A DNA stretch of 64,000 nucleotides, from NCBI GenBank assembly GCA_964449165.1, contig CAYVAT010000002.1, forward strand, positions 1 to 64,000, written 5' to 3'. The notes under the pieces were generated by a model. It was not told the origin of the DNA and did no database searches. It was given only the letters and a program-made list of their open reading frames with translations. Positions 43,132 to 52,259 of this stretch are shown here, one piece after another (the stretch's first letter is position 1; the number at the start of each line of letters is the position of its first letter). The position numbers and the translations under genes were made by a program. This stretch comes from CAYSCW01 sp964449165 (GTDB taxonomy: Bacteria; Acidobacteriota; Aminicenantia; Aminicenantales; Aminicenantaceae).

Positions 43132-43986
43132 ATGACGACAGCTAAAACACACAAAAGAATTTACTCCTTCCGATTACCCATCTGGTCGTCCATTTTAATC
43201 ATGCTTGTCTTCTTAATGGTGGGATGCACTACGCTTAAGCTTGACAGCCATTGGAAAGACCGCGAAATAACGATCGATGGGGAGAATAAAGACTGGCTGG
43301 GAGCCATGTATTACTTTGAAGATGACAATATCTCCGCTGGCGTCCTCAATGATGAGAGCTTTCTTTATATCTGCATGATCGCTGAAGAGCCTCGCTTGAC
43401 AGCTCAGATAATGGGTCAGGGATTAACATTCTGGTTTGACCCGGATGGCGGCAAGGAGAAAGCGTTTGGAGTTAAGTTTCCTTTGGGTATGCAAGACCGG
43501 GAAGGTGAAGAGATGCCGATGAGACCGAGAGAAGAAGAGCCGGATCAAGAAAAAACCAGAGAATTTTTTAAGAACTCTCTCGATGAATTAGAGATTCTCG
43601 GGCCCAGGAAGGATGAGAAAAGGAGAATCCAGGTTAAAGATTTGAAAGGGATCGAGGTTGCTATCGATCCCTCAGGAGGGTTGCTGATCTATGAACTTAA
43701 AGTCCCGCTCCTGCACAGCGAAGATCATCCTTATGCCATCGGAGCAAAACCAGGGGATGTGGTTGGCATAGGGATAGAGGTAGCCAAGATGGACCTGAGT
43801 GCAATAAGAAAAAAAATGGAAGGGCGAGGGCCAGGAGGCATGGGCATGCCCGGAGGCAGAGGAGGAGGACCGGGAGGTATGGGCATGCCTGGCGGTAGAA
43901 TGCCTCAACTTCCAAAAGGGCTCAAAATCTGGGTTGCTGTCAAGCTTGCTTCGGAAAGCGGCTCTGGATCTGAATCCCTGCTCTGA
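43132..43986 (+). CDS. CBM9-like lipoprotein with Gly-Met-rich tail
   Basis: A 284-residue lipoprotein from the ATG at 43132, which has aaggaggg before it. The lipobox is LMVGC. The next part, with EITIDGENKDWLGAMYYFEDDNISAGVLND and FWFDPDGGKEKAFGVKF in shorter blocks, resembles the sugar-binding CBM9-like domains of surface proteins. Near the end two copies of GPGGMGMPGGR form a flexible Gly/Met repeat. It lies 3 nt before bamA and could be an accessory of it. The exact role is unknown. Confidence 0.7.
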   Translation: MTTAKTHKRIYSFRLPIWSSILIMLVFLMVGCTTLKLDSHWKDREITIDGENKDWLGAMYYFEDDNISAGVLNDESFLYICMIAEEPRLTAQIMGQGLTFWFDPDGGKEKAFGVKFPLGMQDREGEEMPMRPREEEPDQEKTREFFKNSLDELEILGPRKDEKRRIQVKDLKGIEVAIDPSGGLLIYELKVPLLHSEDHPYAIGAKPGDVVGIGIEVAKMDLSAIRKKMEGRGPGGMGMPGGRGGGPGGMGMPGGRMPQLPKGLKIWVAVKLASESGSGSESLL

Positions 43987-43989
43987 GAA

Positions 43990-46311
43990 ATGAGAAAGCT
44001 CATTATTGCCATCCTTTTTGTCTGCCTGCCACTCACCCTCTTCAGCGCTGAAGTCTTGGAGAAAATTGAGATTAAGGGCAATGAAAAAATAACCCGGGAG
44101 ACAATCCTTTACTATCTTTCTTCCAGAGAAGGTGGCGATTATGATGAGCAATTGCTGAGGCGGGATTTTCGAGTCTTGTGGTCGACTGGTTTTTTTTCGA
44201 ACATCAAGATAGAGTCAGAGGAGGGGAAGGAAGGCAAGATTGTGAGGATTGTTGTGGAGGAGAATCCGCTGGTTAAGGAAATTGTCTACAAGACAGGGAA
44301 AAAGCTGAAAAAGGATGATATCGTCGATAAATTAAAAGAAAAGGAAGAATACATCCTTCCCTATTCTTATTACAGTCCGTATAAAATTCATAGAATCAAA
44401 CAGACGATCAAGGAGTTACTTTTAGAGAAAGGACTTACAGACGGGAATATTGATGTCAATTTAAACAAGATAGGAAACAATGAGTTAGAAGTCGCTTTCC
44501 ATATCAAAGAAGGGTCTAGAATAAAAGTGGGGGAGATCGTCTTTGAAGGAATCCCCACGTTACGCGAGAGCGTGCTCAAAGGGGCGATGAAAGATAATAA
44601 GGAGCATGGCCTTATCTCGGCCATAGCCGGAAAAGACACCTTCAATCAGAATAAACTCAATGAGGATTTGTCAAGCTTAAAAAACAAGCTTCAAGAGAAA
44701 GGATACATGGAAGCCACCGTTGGTGAGCCAAGGATAGAAGAAATAACAAAAAGATCTATTTTTCTGAAGAAAAAGAGGATGAAAAAGATCGTCATTCCTA
44801 TTCAGGCAGGTGATCGATACTCTGTCGGGGAGATCAAGATTGAAGGCAATAAGCTCATCTCCTCCGATTATCTGCGCTCTCTTATCAAACTCAGGGAAGG
44901 CGACATTTACAGCATAAAAGCGAGAGAAAAAGCAGTAGTGAAGATCGGAGAGCTCTACCAGAATATTGGGTACCTTTATGCACAAGTCATGCCAGTGGAA
45001 AACCTTGATCCCCAAAAAAAACGGGTCAATGTGACCTTTAATATCTACGAGGGCGAAGCGGCTTACCTCCACAGGCTAGAATTCAAAGGTAATACATACA
45101 CCAAAGACAAAGTCATAAGACGCGAAGTTCTTCTCAGAGAAGGGGACCGGTTTAGCCTGGAATTGTTTAAAAACAGCATTTTAAGACTTAGACAGTTGGG
45201 GCTTGTCGAGCTGGAGAAAGAACCGGAGATAATGCCCAATCCTGAGGATCCTACTCAGATTGATGTCGCTGTCAACGTCAAAGAGCTTCAAAGAAACAAT
45301 ATTCAGTTTTCTGCCGGATACAGTGGCTATGAGGGAACTTATGTGTCTTTGAGTTATTCAACAGTTAATTTTTTAGGGGCAGGGGAAAACCTGGAACTCA
45401 TGGCTCAATACGGAAAGAGGATTAAGAACTACCTATTCGGATTCAACGAACCATATTTTCTTGATCTTCCAATAAGCCTTGGTTTTCAAATTTATAATCG
45501 TTATCTTTATTACACTGGTCTTTACATCCAGAAAAGCCGAGGGGTTAATTTTAGCCTTGGGGCTCGAATCAAGGGATTCTGGAGGACAAGCATAACATAC
45601 GGATTCGAATACTTAGACATCGGTCCGGTTGACACAGAAGATGAAGAGTCGAGTTATGTCTACAATCCTTATTATTACGGCACTTCCTACGGATATGGGA
45701 ATTATTTTGTCGGTAGTTTCTCTCCTGTCATATACAGAACCACAGTGGATAGTCCGTTGACTCCTTCCAGGGGCACAATGTATCTGGTGGGCTGTAAATT
45801 GGCTGGCGGAATCATGGGAGGCGAAATCAGCATGATCAAACCTCGATTCGAGTGGAAATTCTTCCACCCCATAATCAAGAATCATGTGATCGGCCTTCAT
45901 CTTGAGTATCAATTCATAAAGCCTTTAGGCAATTCAGATGTGCCTTTCTGGGAGAGATTCTACCTGGGCGGAGAAAGGTCCATTCGGGGCTACGACATCT
46001 ACTCCATCGGACCTCGAAGCGATACGGGAGTAAACCAAGGGGGCCAAAAGTCCATCGTTTTTAATGCCGAGTACATCATTCCGGTGGGAGGTGTTTTATA
46101 TCCTATTCTATTCTGGGATGTAGGCAATGCATATGCTGAGGATGAAAATGTGAGTCTAAAAAATCTCTATTCTTCTGCCGGGCTGGAAATTAGATTGTTC
46201 GTTCCCGCATTACGCGTTCCCTTCAGGCTTATTTTTGCCTATAACAGCCGCAAGATCTACAAAGACGATTCCAGTTTTGCCTTTAGGTTTGCCATCGGGA
46301 CCACTTTCTGA
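43990..46311 (+). CDS. bamA: Outer-membrane protein assembly factor BamA (Omp85 family)
   Basis: A 773-residue Omp85 protein: signal peptide (about 1-18), a row of POTRA domains to about 430 (starts seen at VLEKIEIKGNEKITRETIL, YSVGEIKIEGNKLISSDYL and YLHRLEFKGNTYTKDKVI), and a 16-strand barrel that ends with FRFAIGTTF, with the conserved RGYD in ERSIRGYDIY. It inserts barrel proteins into the outer membrane. A TamA-like role is not excluded because no other bam gene or lpxD/skp is next to it. Confidence 0.85.
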   Translation: MRKLIIAILFVCLPLTLFSAEVLEKIEIKGNEKITRETILYYLSSREGGDYDEQLLRRDFRVLWSTGFFSNIKIESEEGKEGKIVRIVVEENPLVKEIVYKTGKKLKKDDIVDKLKEKEEYILPYSYYSPYKIHRIKQTIKELLLEKGLTDGNIDVNLNKIGNNELEVAFHIKEGSRIKVGEIVFEGIPTLRESVLKGAMKDNKEHGLISAIAGKDTFNQNKLNEDLSSLKNKLQEKGYMEATVGEPRIEEITKRSIFLKKKRMKKIVIPIQAGDRYSVGEIKIEGNKLISSDYLRSLIKLREGDIYSIKAREKAVVKIGELYQNIGYLYAQVMPVENLDPQKKRVNVTFNIYEGEAAYLHRLEFKGNTYTKDKVIRREVLLREGDRFSLELFKNSILRLRQLGLVELEKEPEIMPNPEDPTQIDVAVNVKELQRNNIQFSAGYSGYEGTYVSLSYSTVNFLGAGENLELMAQYGKRIKNYLFGFNEPYFLDLPISLGFQIYNRYLYYTGLYIQKSRGVNFSLGARIKGFWRTSITYGFEYLDIGPVDTEDEESSYVYNPYYYGTSYGYGNYFVGSFSPVIYRTTVDSPLTPSRGTMYLVGCKLAGGIMGGEISMIKPRFEWKFFHPIIKNHVIGLHLEYQFIKPLGNSDVPFWERFYLGGERSIRGYDIYSIGPRSDTGVNQGGQKSIVFNAEYIIPVGGVLYPILFWDVGNAYAEDENVSLKNLYSSAGLEIRLFVPALRVPFRLIFAYNSRKIYKDDSSFAFRFAIGTTF

Positions 46312-46414
46312 GTCATGATTTACCATCCCCCACGATGGTTGGATGGGAAAATCGGCTTCCAGAAAACCGGAGCTTTCCCTCAATTTCCCTTCTTATGAAT
46401 AGTGCGGGGTGAGT

Positions 46415-46444
46415 AATATTATTGGAAACAATATTATCGGGAAT
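46415..46444 (+). repeat. Two-unit 15-bp tandem repeat
   Basis: Two adjacent units, aatattattggaaac and aatattatcgggaat, agree at 12 of 15 positions. They lie between the convergent bamA and glycosidase genes. The repeat also forms a partial inverted repeat. No function is evident. Confidence 0.4.
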
Positions 46445-46455
46445 GAGTTGGCCAA

Positions 46456-47979
46456 TCAGGGATGTTTATTTGTTCTGTCTTTTGTCCTCAAAGGAGAAGG
46501 CCGAAAAAGGGCAGGATCAAAATCCAAATCGATAATCAGGCTATTCAATGATTTTTCTCTGTATCGAGGAAGATCTTTTTCAATTGCCGCTAAAATCTCT
46601 TTCAGCTCTGGGCTGGCGAAATACTTGAAAATTCCAATAAGGTTCTGATAGTTTCTGAAATCATCATCTGAGAGATATTTCTCTCCGATGTTATCTTTAC
46701 CTTTCAGGCATAATTCCTGGCAAAACTGAACGATCGGTCTAATACACTCAGCAGAGAGCCAAAGGGCGCGGGGATTTTCCGCAAGAATAGCGTGGATTTC
46801 CGGAGCATGCTTGTAATAAAACCTTACCAGATTGTTTCCTCTGATTGTTTTCTTCAGGATATTGTCTCTCGTATATCTGACATACCCTAGCTTTTGCAGC
46901 TGAACTGCCCCGGATAGTTTGGCGGACTCAACGAACGGACATATGCCTTCGTCATCATCTTCAGGAGGGGGCTCCACAGGAGGATACACTCCCGCAATGA
47001 AATCTTTATACGTGTAATAAGCTTTTTTGGGTGTGTAATCACCAGAAACGATACCAAACTGGGGTGCATCCTGCCCTGCATCATCAATGATCTGGTAGAA
47101 GAATACTTTGTTAATGGAAGGCTTATATTCAAGGCTTTGAAGAAATTCAAGGTAGTAGTCAGACTGTGTGTCTTCCAAGACATCTCTCGTATTCCAGCCT
47201 GTTTCTGTGATCCAGAAAGGCTTGTTGTCGACTCCTTCCTCCTCGAGGACCTTGAAGACCGAAGGAATTAAAGGGGCTTGATCCTTCTCCAACTTGTCAA
47301 AGATTCCTGATGGTCCTGAGCTGTTATATATATGATGGGAAATAACATCCAAATGTTCATCTCCTCCTTTTCTGAATATCTGTCTCATCCAGATGTTCCA
47401 CTTAGAGTATCTTGAGTGCAGATGGGCCAGGTCTGGACCGACAATTTTGCACGAAGGGTCAAATGTTTTGGCTGTTTCAGCGCCGGGGATTAAGATGAGA
47501 TTCATGTAGTCGTCGACCGTTCCCCTCCAGAATTCTTCGAGATTGGCCTCATTCCACATTGACCAGTATTTAATTTTAGTCTTAAAACGGGAGACGACTT
47601 CCTTGATGAAATTCGTCCAGTAGATTTTATCTGAGGGAGGATCGTTCGTTTCGCCTCCCGTGCTGGCCCAGGATGGAGTCCCGTGGATATTAGCCAGGAT
47701 GCAAAGGCCCCTTGCCCTGGCTTCATCCACCCGGTTGTCCAGTACGCTCCAGTTGTAATTGCCTTGGCTCGTCTCGATCTCGGACCAGTCGAAATCCATT
47801 CTTATCCATTTTATCCCAGCGTCCTGAATCAGCTGGAGCACGGTGGAGTCCGGGATATGGACATTTATTCCATATGGAGAAGGACATGTCTGGCTCAGGG
47901 ATGACACATAGAATACACTTAAAATGAATATCCAGAGAGACAAAAAAATTTTGAGGTTGAACAATTTTTTTCGTTTCAT
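46456..47979 (-). CDS. Exported GH39/GH5-like glycoside hydrolase with helical tail domain
   Basis: A 507-residue protein with a signal peptide (about 8-28) and a TIM-barrel glycosidase domain to about 335. The likely acid/base Glu is in SMWNEANLEEFW and the nucleophile Glu in WITETGWNTR. After a Pro/Glu/Asp linker, the last 150 residues are helical with LGYVRYTRDNILKKT and VRFYYKHAPEIHAILAENP, which resembles the helical domain that follows CFI-box motifs in other surface proteins. The substrate is unknown. Confidence 0.8.
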   Translation of the reverse strand: MKRKKLFNLKIFLSLWIFILSVFYVSSLSQTCPSPYGINVHIPDSTVLQLIQDAGIKWIRMDFDWSEIETSQGNYNWSVLDNRVDEARARGLCILANIHGTPSWASTGGETNDPPSDKIYWTNFIKEVVSRFKTKIKYWSMWNEANLEEFWRGTVDDYMNLILIPGAETAKTFDPSCKIVGPDLAHLHSRYSKWNIWMRQIFRKGGDEHLDVISHHIYNSSGPSGIFDKLEKDQAPLIPSVFKVLEEEGVDNKPFWITETGWNTRDVLEDTQSDYYLEFLQSLEYKPSINKVFFYQIIDDAGQDAPQFGIVSGDYTPKKAYYTYKDFIAGVYPPVEPPPEDDDEGICPFVESAKLSGAVQLQKLGYVRYTRDNILKKTIRGNNLVRFYYKHAPEIHAILAENPRALWLSAECIRPIVQFCQELCLKGKDNIGEKYLSDDDFRNYQNLIGIFKYFASPELKEILAAIEKDLPRYREKSLNSLIIDLDFDPALFRPSPLRTKDRTNKHP

Positions 47980-48190
47980 CAGTAAAAAATTTGCAGAAAA
48001 TATCTCTTTATCTCATTTGAAATCAATTTTCCAAAATTTACCCAGAAAGATTTAACACAAGAAAAGTGTCGTGTCAATAAAAACAGGCTCTTTAGTGTCT
48101 TTCACGACTAAATCCTAAGTTAAGCTTTGACAACTTTACATGCGGTGTTATAAACTTGCCTAGAAAAAAATAGGTTATGGGTACAGAAGC

Positions 48191-49000
48191 GTGAAAGCCA
48201 GGTTGCCGTTGAAAATTCTATCACCTTTCCTGCTGTTGCTTTTCATTTCAATAACAGCCCCTCATGCTGAGGGGCGCGTAGAATTGGGATTTCATTATGG
48301 GAGGTGGAATTTTAACCTAATCAAGACATTCTTGGAGAATACTGTTGGAGATTCGCTTCAGAAATATATTTTGGAAGGGGTTCATGATGAGTATCCTGAA
48401 TTAGAGGAGGAAGGTTACTCTCAATCAATCGGCTATGATTCATCAGGCCAGAATTTCGGTTTTGAGATTAGACTATACCCGGGCGGAAGGAAAACGGGTT
48501 TCAGCATCGGGCTCTCCGTTGAAAAAACAATAATGAAAGTCAGTTTGACGCAGGTGGCCACGCGTATAGAACTTCCAGATGGTACTGTTTACGAGGGGAG
48601 CTTCAGGGGCGACTTTTTATTCAAGCCCCTCTCTCTCCATCTCAGTCTCCGATGGGATCTCTTCCCAAGCTGGAAATTCCATCCCTATTTCACTCTGGGT
48701 GTTGGCGCAGCTAAGGGAGTCGATTTCGAAGAGGCCACGGTTGATTATGATTTCACTTCCAAACTTACAATTAATGGGGAGCTTTTTGAACACTATGAGG
48801 CAGAAGGTAACGAAACAGTTGAAACGCTCAATGAAGAACTCAAGAAAGTAGACCAAGACCAAAATATTCCAAGCATTTTCCCGATTATCCAATTCAACCT
48901 CGGTGCTAAAATGGAGTTGACTGAAAAGCTCGCTTTATTTGCCGACTTTGGAATATGGGACGGATTACTTTTTCGCGGGGGAATAGCCTTCCTTTTTTGA
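48191..49000 (+). CDS. Predicted outer-membrane beta-barrel protein
   Basis: A 269-residue protein with a signal peptide (about 1-28) and alternating strands (FGFEIRLYPGG, GFSIGLSVEKTI, LSLHLSLRWDL, PYFTLGVGAAKG, IIQFNLGAKMEL) ending GLLFRGGIAFLF, a typical barrel end with Phe. It starts with GTG and has a poor ribosome binding site. The family is the loose outer-membrane beta-barrel group; no function is assigned. Confidence 0.7.
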   Translation: MKARLPLKILSPFLLLLFISITAPHAEGRVELGFHYGRWNFNLIKTFLENTVGDSLQKYILEGVHDEYPELEEEGYSQSIGYDSSGQNFGFEIRLYPGGRKTGFSIGLSVEKTIMKVSLTQVATRIELPDGTVYEGSFRGDFLFKPLSLHLSLRWDLFPSWKFHPYFTLGVGAAKGVDFEEATVDYDFTSKLTINGELFEHYEAEGNETVETLNEELKKVDQDQNIPSIFPIIQFNLGAKMELTEKLALFADFGIWDGLLFRGGIAFLF

Positions 49001-49142
49001 ATCCTCCAGTCTTACCGCACAGGCCTTGCTGCATCTCCCTGCTGCATGATCTGCCAGAATTCCACTTCAAACTCAAAGAGCTATTTTTTAGTCCTTATTG
49101 ACTACTATAAAATTACTTTAGAAAGACTATGGAGGACATGTT

Positions 49143-50468
49143 ATGGAAAATAAACAGAAAAAGGGATTAGTGCCGTATGATATGGTATCTCCGGGCTTTG
49201 AGGCTATGTATACGGGTGAGAAGTCTTCCTCTCCGGTTGAAAAAACGGAAATAATCACTACTCTTACTGCAGATAAAGCGGGTAACATCATAAGAAAATG
49301 GTCTGTATTTCCATGGACATGGCCCGGCCAAGAAAAAGACTGGGATGATAACATTAAATATATCAACGAAATGCAGATCAAACTAGGGCATCTGGATGAC
49401 AACTTTCGCCAGATTCGCGCTCACATTGCCAGCCTTGTGCCATGTGACAGCGGATTCCCCATCACTGTTGACGAGTTGCTAAACGCCATCGGCCGGGGGA
49501 AATTGGCTGAGCCCTCCTTTCGCAACGGATGCTGGTGTCCTGGAATGTGGTGGGAACAGAAAACATCTCAACCGTTTCACATGGAAAGCATGAATATCAT
49601 TTATTCCATACTAACGGGTTATCTTGCGGGGAAACCTAAGAAGGATTTTATAAGAGACTTTCCACAAGCTGAGGGATTTATTAATCATACATACGAATGG
49701 CTTGGACCAGGATCAAAACTTACAGAAATCCAGAGGTTGATGATGGAACGGATGCTTCTCACTATTGATTACTTTACCAAGACAACTGATACAATACCCT
49801 GCACTTCGTGGCTGGATGAGGTCCATCAACAGGTTAGCGAAAGCATCGTTAAAAATCTTTTTGGGGAAGACGGTCAAGGAGCTGATCTCGATGCCAAGAT
49901 TTCAGAAAAAGCAGGCCTGCCAAAAATTCATCCGCGCTGGAGTCCCAAGTTCCAGGAAAACCTTAAAAGTCTTGAGGACTCTCGGAAAAAGGAATTATAC
50001 GAGACCTGCAGCGCCATCGCCTCTGGTGTGTACACATTGTCCGATTGTCATCATAATACATTTCGCATCATCGAAGGCTGGATTCACGGTATCGGCACCG
50101 GAAAATTGGCCATACCAACTCGAAAAGCCGGAAAAGAAAGGGAAAGACTCGGACATTTGCTCTTCGGCTATGTGCTGGGACTCGACAAGTGGCTATCAGG
50201 CTTACCAATGCAGTTTTTTCTTCTGAATTTAGGACATATAAACCTTGGATTTGATCCACAAAACGAAATACTCCGCGTTTACGCTTATCTTGGCGAAGAG
50301 AGAACGCCTGTCAAAGAATGGCTTGCTGCCTGTTTATGGCACAACCTTACTTATAATCCCATAGGGGGTAATCCCGGCGGTCTCGTGCGCCATAAGGATC
50401 TTCTTGAGCTCGCTGCCCATGTCGGTATCAATCTGCATGAATGGATGGATTCTGCTAAAAAACATTGA
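49143..50468 (+). CDS. Protein of unknown function (441 residues)
   Basis: The family was not recognised. There is no signal peptide or transmembrane segment, so it should be cytoplasmic. Notable parts are a Cys/Trp-rich block NGCWCPGMWWEQK (128-140) and, later, SDCHHNTFRIIEGWIHGIG; two similar GKLA stretches (AIGRGKLAEPS and GIGTGKLAIPT) may point to an internal duplication. A ggaggacat precedes the ATG by 4 nt, and the flanking genes are unrelated, so it is probably a single-gene unit. Confidence 0.7.
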   Translation: MENKQKKGLVPYDMVSPGFEAMYTGEKSSSPVEKTEIITTLTADKAGNIIRKWSVFPWTWPGQEKDWDDNIKYINEMQIKLGHLDDNFRQIRAHIASLVPCDSGFPITVDELLNAIGRGKLAEPSFRNGCWCPGMWWEQKTSQPFHMESMNIIYSILTGYLAGKPKKDFIRDFPQAEGFINHTYEWLGPGSKLTEIQRLMMERMLLTIDYFTKTTDTIPCTSWLDEVHQQVSESIVKNLFGEDGQGADLDAKISEKAGLPKIHPRWSPKFQENLKSLEDSRKKELYETCSAIASGVYTLSDCHHNTFRIIEGWIHGIGTGKLAIPTRKAGKERERLGHLLFGYVLGLDKWLSGLPMQFFLLNLGHINLGFDPQNEILRVYAYLGEERTPVKEWLAACLWHNLTYNPIGGNPGGLVRHKDLLELAAHVGINLHEWMDSAKKH

Positions 50469-50530
50469 TTTAAACAAAGCCAAATCAAAGAGTTGTTCAT
50501 AGAGAAAAGTAAGCTGGCACGAATTTCTGC

Positions 50531-50668
50531 TCAAAACCTGAGGGTATCTATCGTATCGAGATTGGAAGCCTTTTGGCCGTCTCTGAGATAAATTTTTTTC
50601 GAGCAATTGAGGTCGACATCAGGGGGATGCGTGACCAGAATAATCGTTTGAATGACGTTGCTGCTCTC
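50531..50668 (-). pseudogene. Remnant of an ABC transporter ATPase (C-terminal end)
   Basis: On the minus strand, in the same frame as the upstream adaptor and starting a few codons after its stop, a reading stretch gives VIQTIILVTHPPDVDLNCSK and then KIYLRDGQ before a stop at 50531. This matches the ATPase end in the first efflux locus (ITVILVTHDPEIAQVAHHR, IYLRDGQ) including the H-loop. No Walker A, signature or Walker B part is present, so the gene has been deleted except for about 40 codons. Confidence 0.65.
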
Positions 50669-50692
50669 CACTTTTTTCTCTTTATCTTCGGT

Positions 50693-52018
50693 TTATCTTG
50701 GAGGAGGGGGAGGGCCCATCATCATCATTCCTCTTCTCATGGAATCGCCTTCTTTGCTGCTCCCGATTCCGGACTCTAACCCTGTAATGACCTGTTGACC
50801 TTCTTTCAAGTTCCCCCAGATAACTTCTGTATAGCTGTTATCTGAGACCCCTGTCTTGGTCATGACAGGTCGCAGATTTCCATTTTCATCCATGACCCAG
50901 ATTAAAGACATATCAGCAGTCATCAGAGCAGGCAACTGGTCTTCTGAATAAGTCCCTTGCCTTGCTGATGTTTGTCCATCAGCCCTGCTTTTATGACTCC
51001 CATCTCCTTCTCTTCCCTTGCCGATATCCTCGAATATCTCACTCATCTGCGCCGGGCTTAATTGGGGAGTAAACCGCAAGGCTGCATTCGGCACTCGAAG
51101 CGCATTTCTTGCTTCCCCGACAACGATAGACACGGTGGCTGTCATGCCTGGCCTCAGTTTCAAATCTGGATTATTGACATCGACGATGGTTGTGTAGGTG
51201 ACGACGTTCTCAACGACTTCTGGCGAATACCTGACCTGGGTCACCACTCCTGTGAAAGACTCCTCAGGAAAAGCATCAACGGTGAAACTAACTTTCTGGC
51301 CTTCATTAACCTTGCCGATATCGGCTTCATCCACGCTGCATTCCACCTGCATCTTGTTCAGGTCATCGGCAATTTGAAAGAGGACGGGCGCCTGAAAGCT
51401 GGCAGCCACAGTCTGTCCAACACTGACTTCTCTGTCAATAACGATTCCGTCTATGGGCGATTTAATAATTGTATGAGCCAGATCAACTTTACTCGAGTCA
51501 AGCTGAGATTTTGCCTCTTTTATTCTGGCCTCAGCAGATTGGAGATCTGCCTTGTCACTCAAATACTGAGTTTCCGCACTTTCTTTTTCTTCATATGAGA
51601 TCAAATTCTTCTCGAAAAGCTCCAGAGCCCGTTTGTATTTTTTCTTGTTGTTTTCCAGAGTGACCTTGGCTTTTTCAAGGTTAGCAATGGCGCTGTGATA
51701 ATTGGCTTTATTCTGTTCAACACTCGTCAAAAAAGAGGATTGATCGATCTTGGCTATGATTTCTCCTTCTCTAACAGGGGAATTAAAATCCACATAAAGT
51801 TTTTCTATTTTCCCCGATACCTGGCTTCCGACCTCGACAATGGTAACAGGATTCAAGGTTCCTGTGGCGACAACCAGCGCCTCGATATCTCCTTTACTTG
51901 CTGTCTCGGTCTTATATTTCATGCCTCCATTCCTGCTTCTGCTGAAGACAGCAACTCCAAGAACAGCCCCTCCGATAACAATAAGGAGGATGGAGATGAT
52001 GACAATTCTTTTTCTCAT
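50693..52018 (-). CDS. MacA-like efflux adaptor, second locus
   Basis: A 441-residue adaptor very like the one at 12623-13960 (shared blocks TGTLNPVTIVEVGSQVSGKI, AELD/AKIDQSSFLTSVEQNKAN and QVECSVDEADIGK). The ATG at 52018 with aaggagaaggg before it is preferred; a start 13 codons earlier is possible. The chain has an N-terminal anchor, coiled hairpin, barrel domain and a Pro-rich end (GPPPPPR). No intact ATPase, permease or TolC gene follows; only an ATPase remnant is left, so it may have lost its partners or use those of another locus. Confidence 0.85.
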   Translation of the reverse strand: MRKRIVIISILLIVIGGAVLGVAVFSRSRNGGMKYKTETASKGDIEALVVATGTLNPVTIVEVGSQVSGKIEKLYVDFNSPVREGEIIAKIDQSSFLTSVEQNKANYHSAIANLEKAKVTLENNKKKYKRALELFEKNLISYEEKESAETQYLSDKADLQSAEARIKEAKSQLDSSKVDLAHTIIKSPIDGIVIDREVSVGQTVAASFQAPVLFQIADDLNKMQVECSVDEADIGKVNEGQKVSFTVDAFPEESFTGVVTQVRYSPEVVENVVTYTTIVDVNNPDLKLRPGMTATVSIVVGEARNALRVPNAALRFTPQLSPAQMSEIFEDIGKGREGDGSHKSRADGQTSARQGTYSEDQLPALMTADMSLIWVMDENGNLRPVMTKTGVSDNSYTEVIWGNLKEGQQVITGLESGIGSSKEGDSMRRGMMMMGPPPPPR

Positions 52019-52259
52019 ATCCCTTCTCCTTAAATCTCTAAAGTATTTACCTATCATATTTATTAGACAAAAGAATATTTCATATTATTCCTCGAATAAA
52101 AAATATGCAGAAAAGTAAATTAAGGGATAGAGGGGTAAATGAAAGGTGGTGAAGAAGAATTTAATTATCTGTTATTGCCGAATGAAGTGAGGATGAGAGA
52201 TAACACGATTGAATTTAATCCTTGCCTTTTATGACGCTTTTTCTTAAAGCTGGAAAGAC

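Noticed and set aside
43846..43905. Gly-Met repeat as a possible low-complexity artefact
   Set aside because: The two units lie in frame inside a gene that continues with normal sequence, so the repeat is part of the protein.
46409..46648. Frame with NIIGNNIIG start on the plus strand
   Set aside because: It is mostly antisense to the glycosidase gene and its repeat-like start is explained by a 15-bp tandem repeat.
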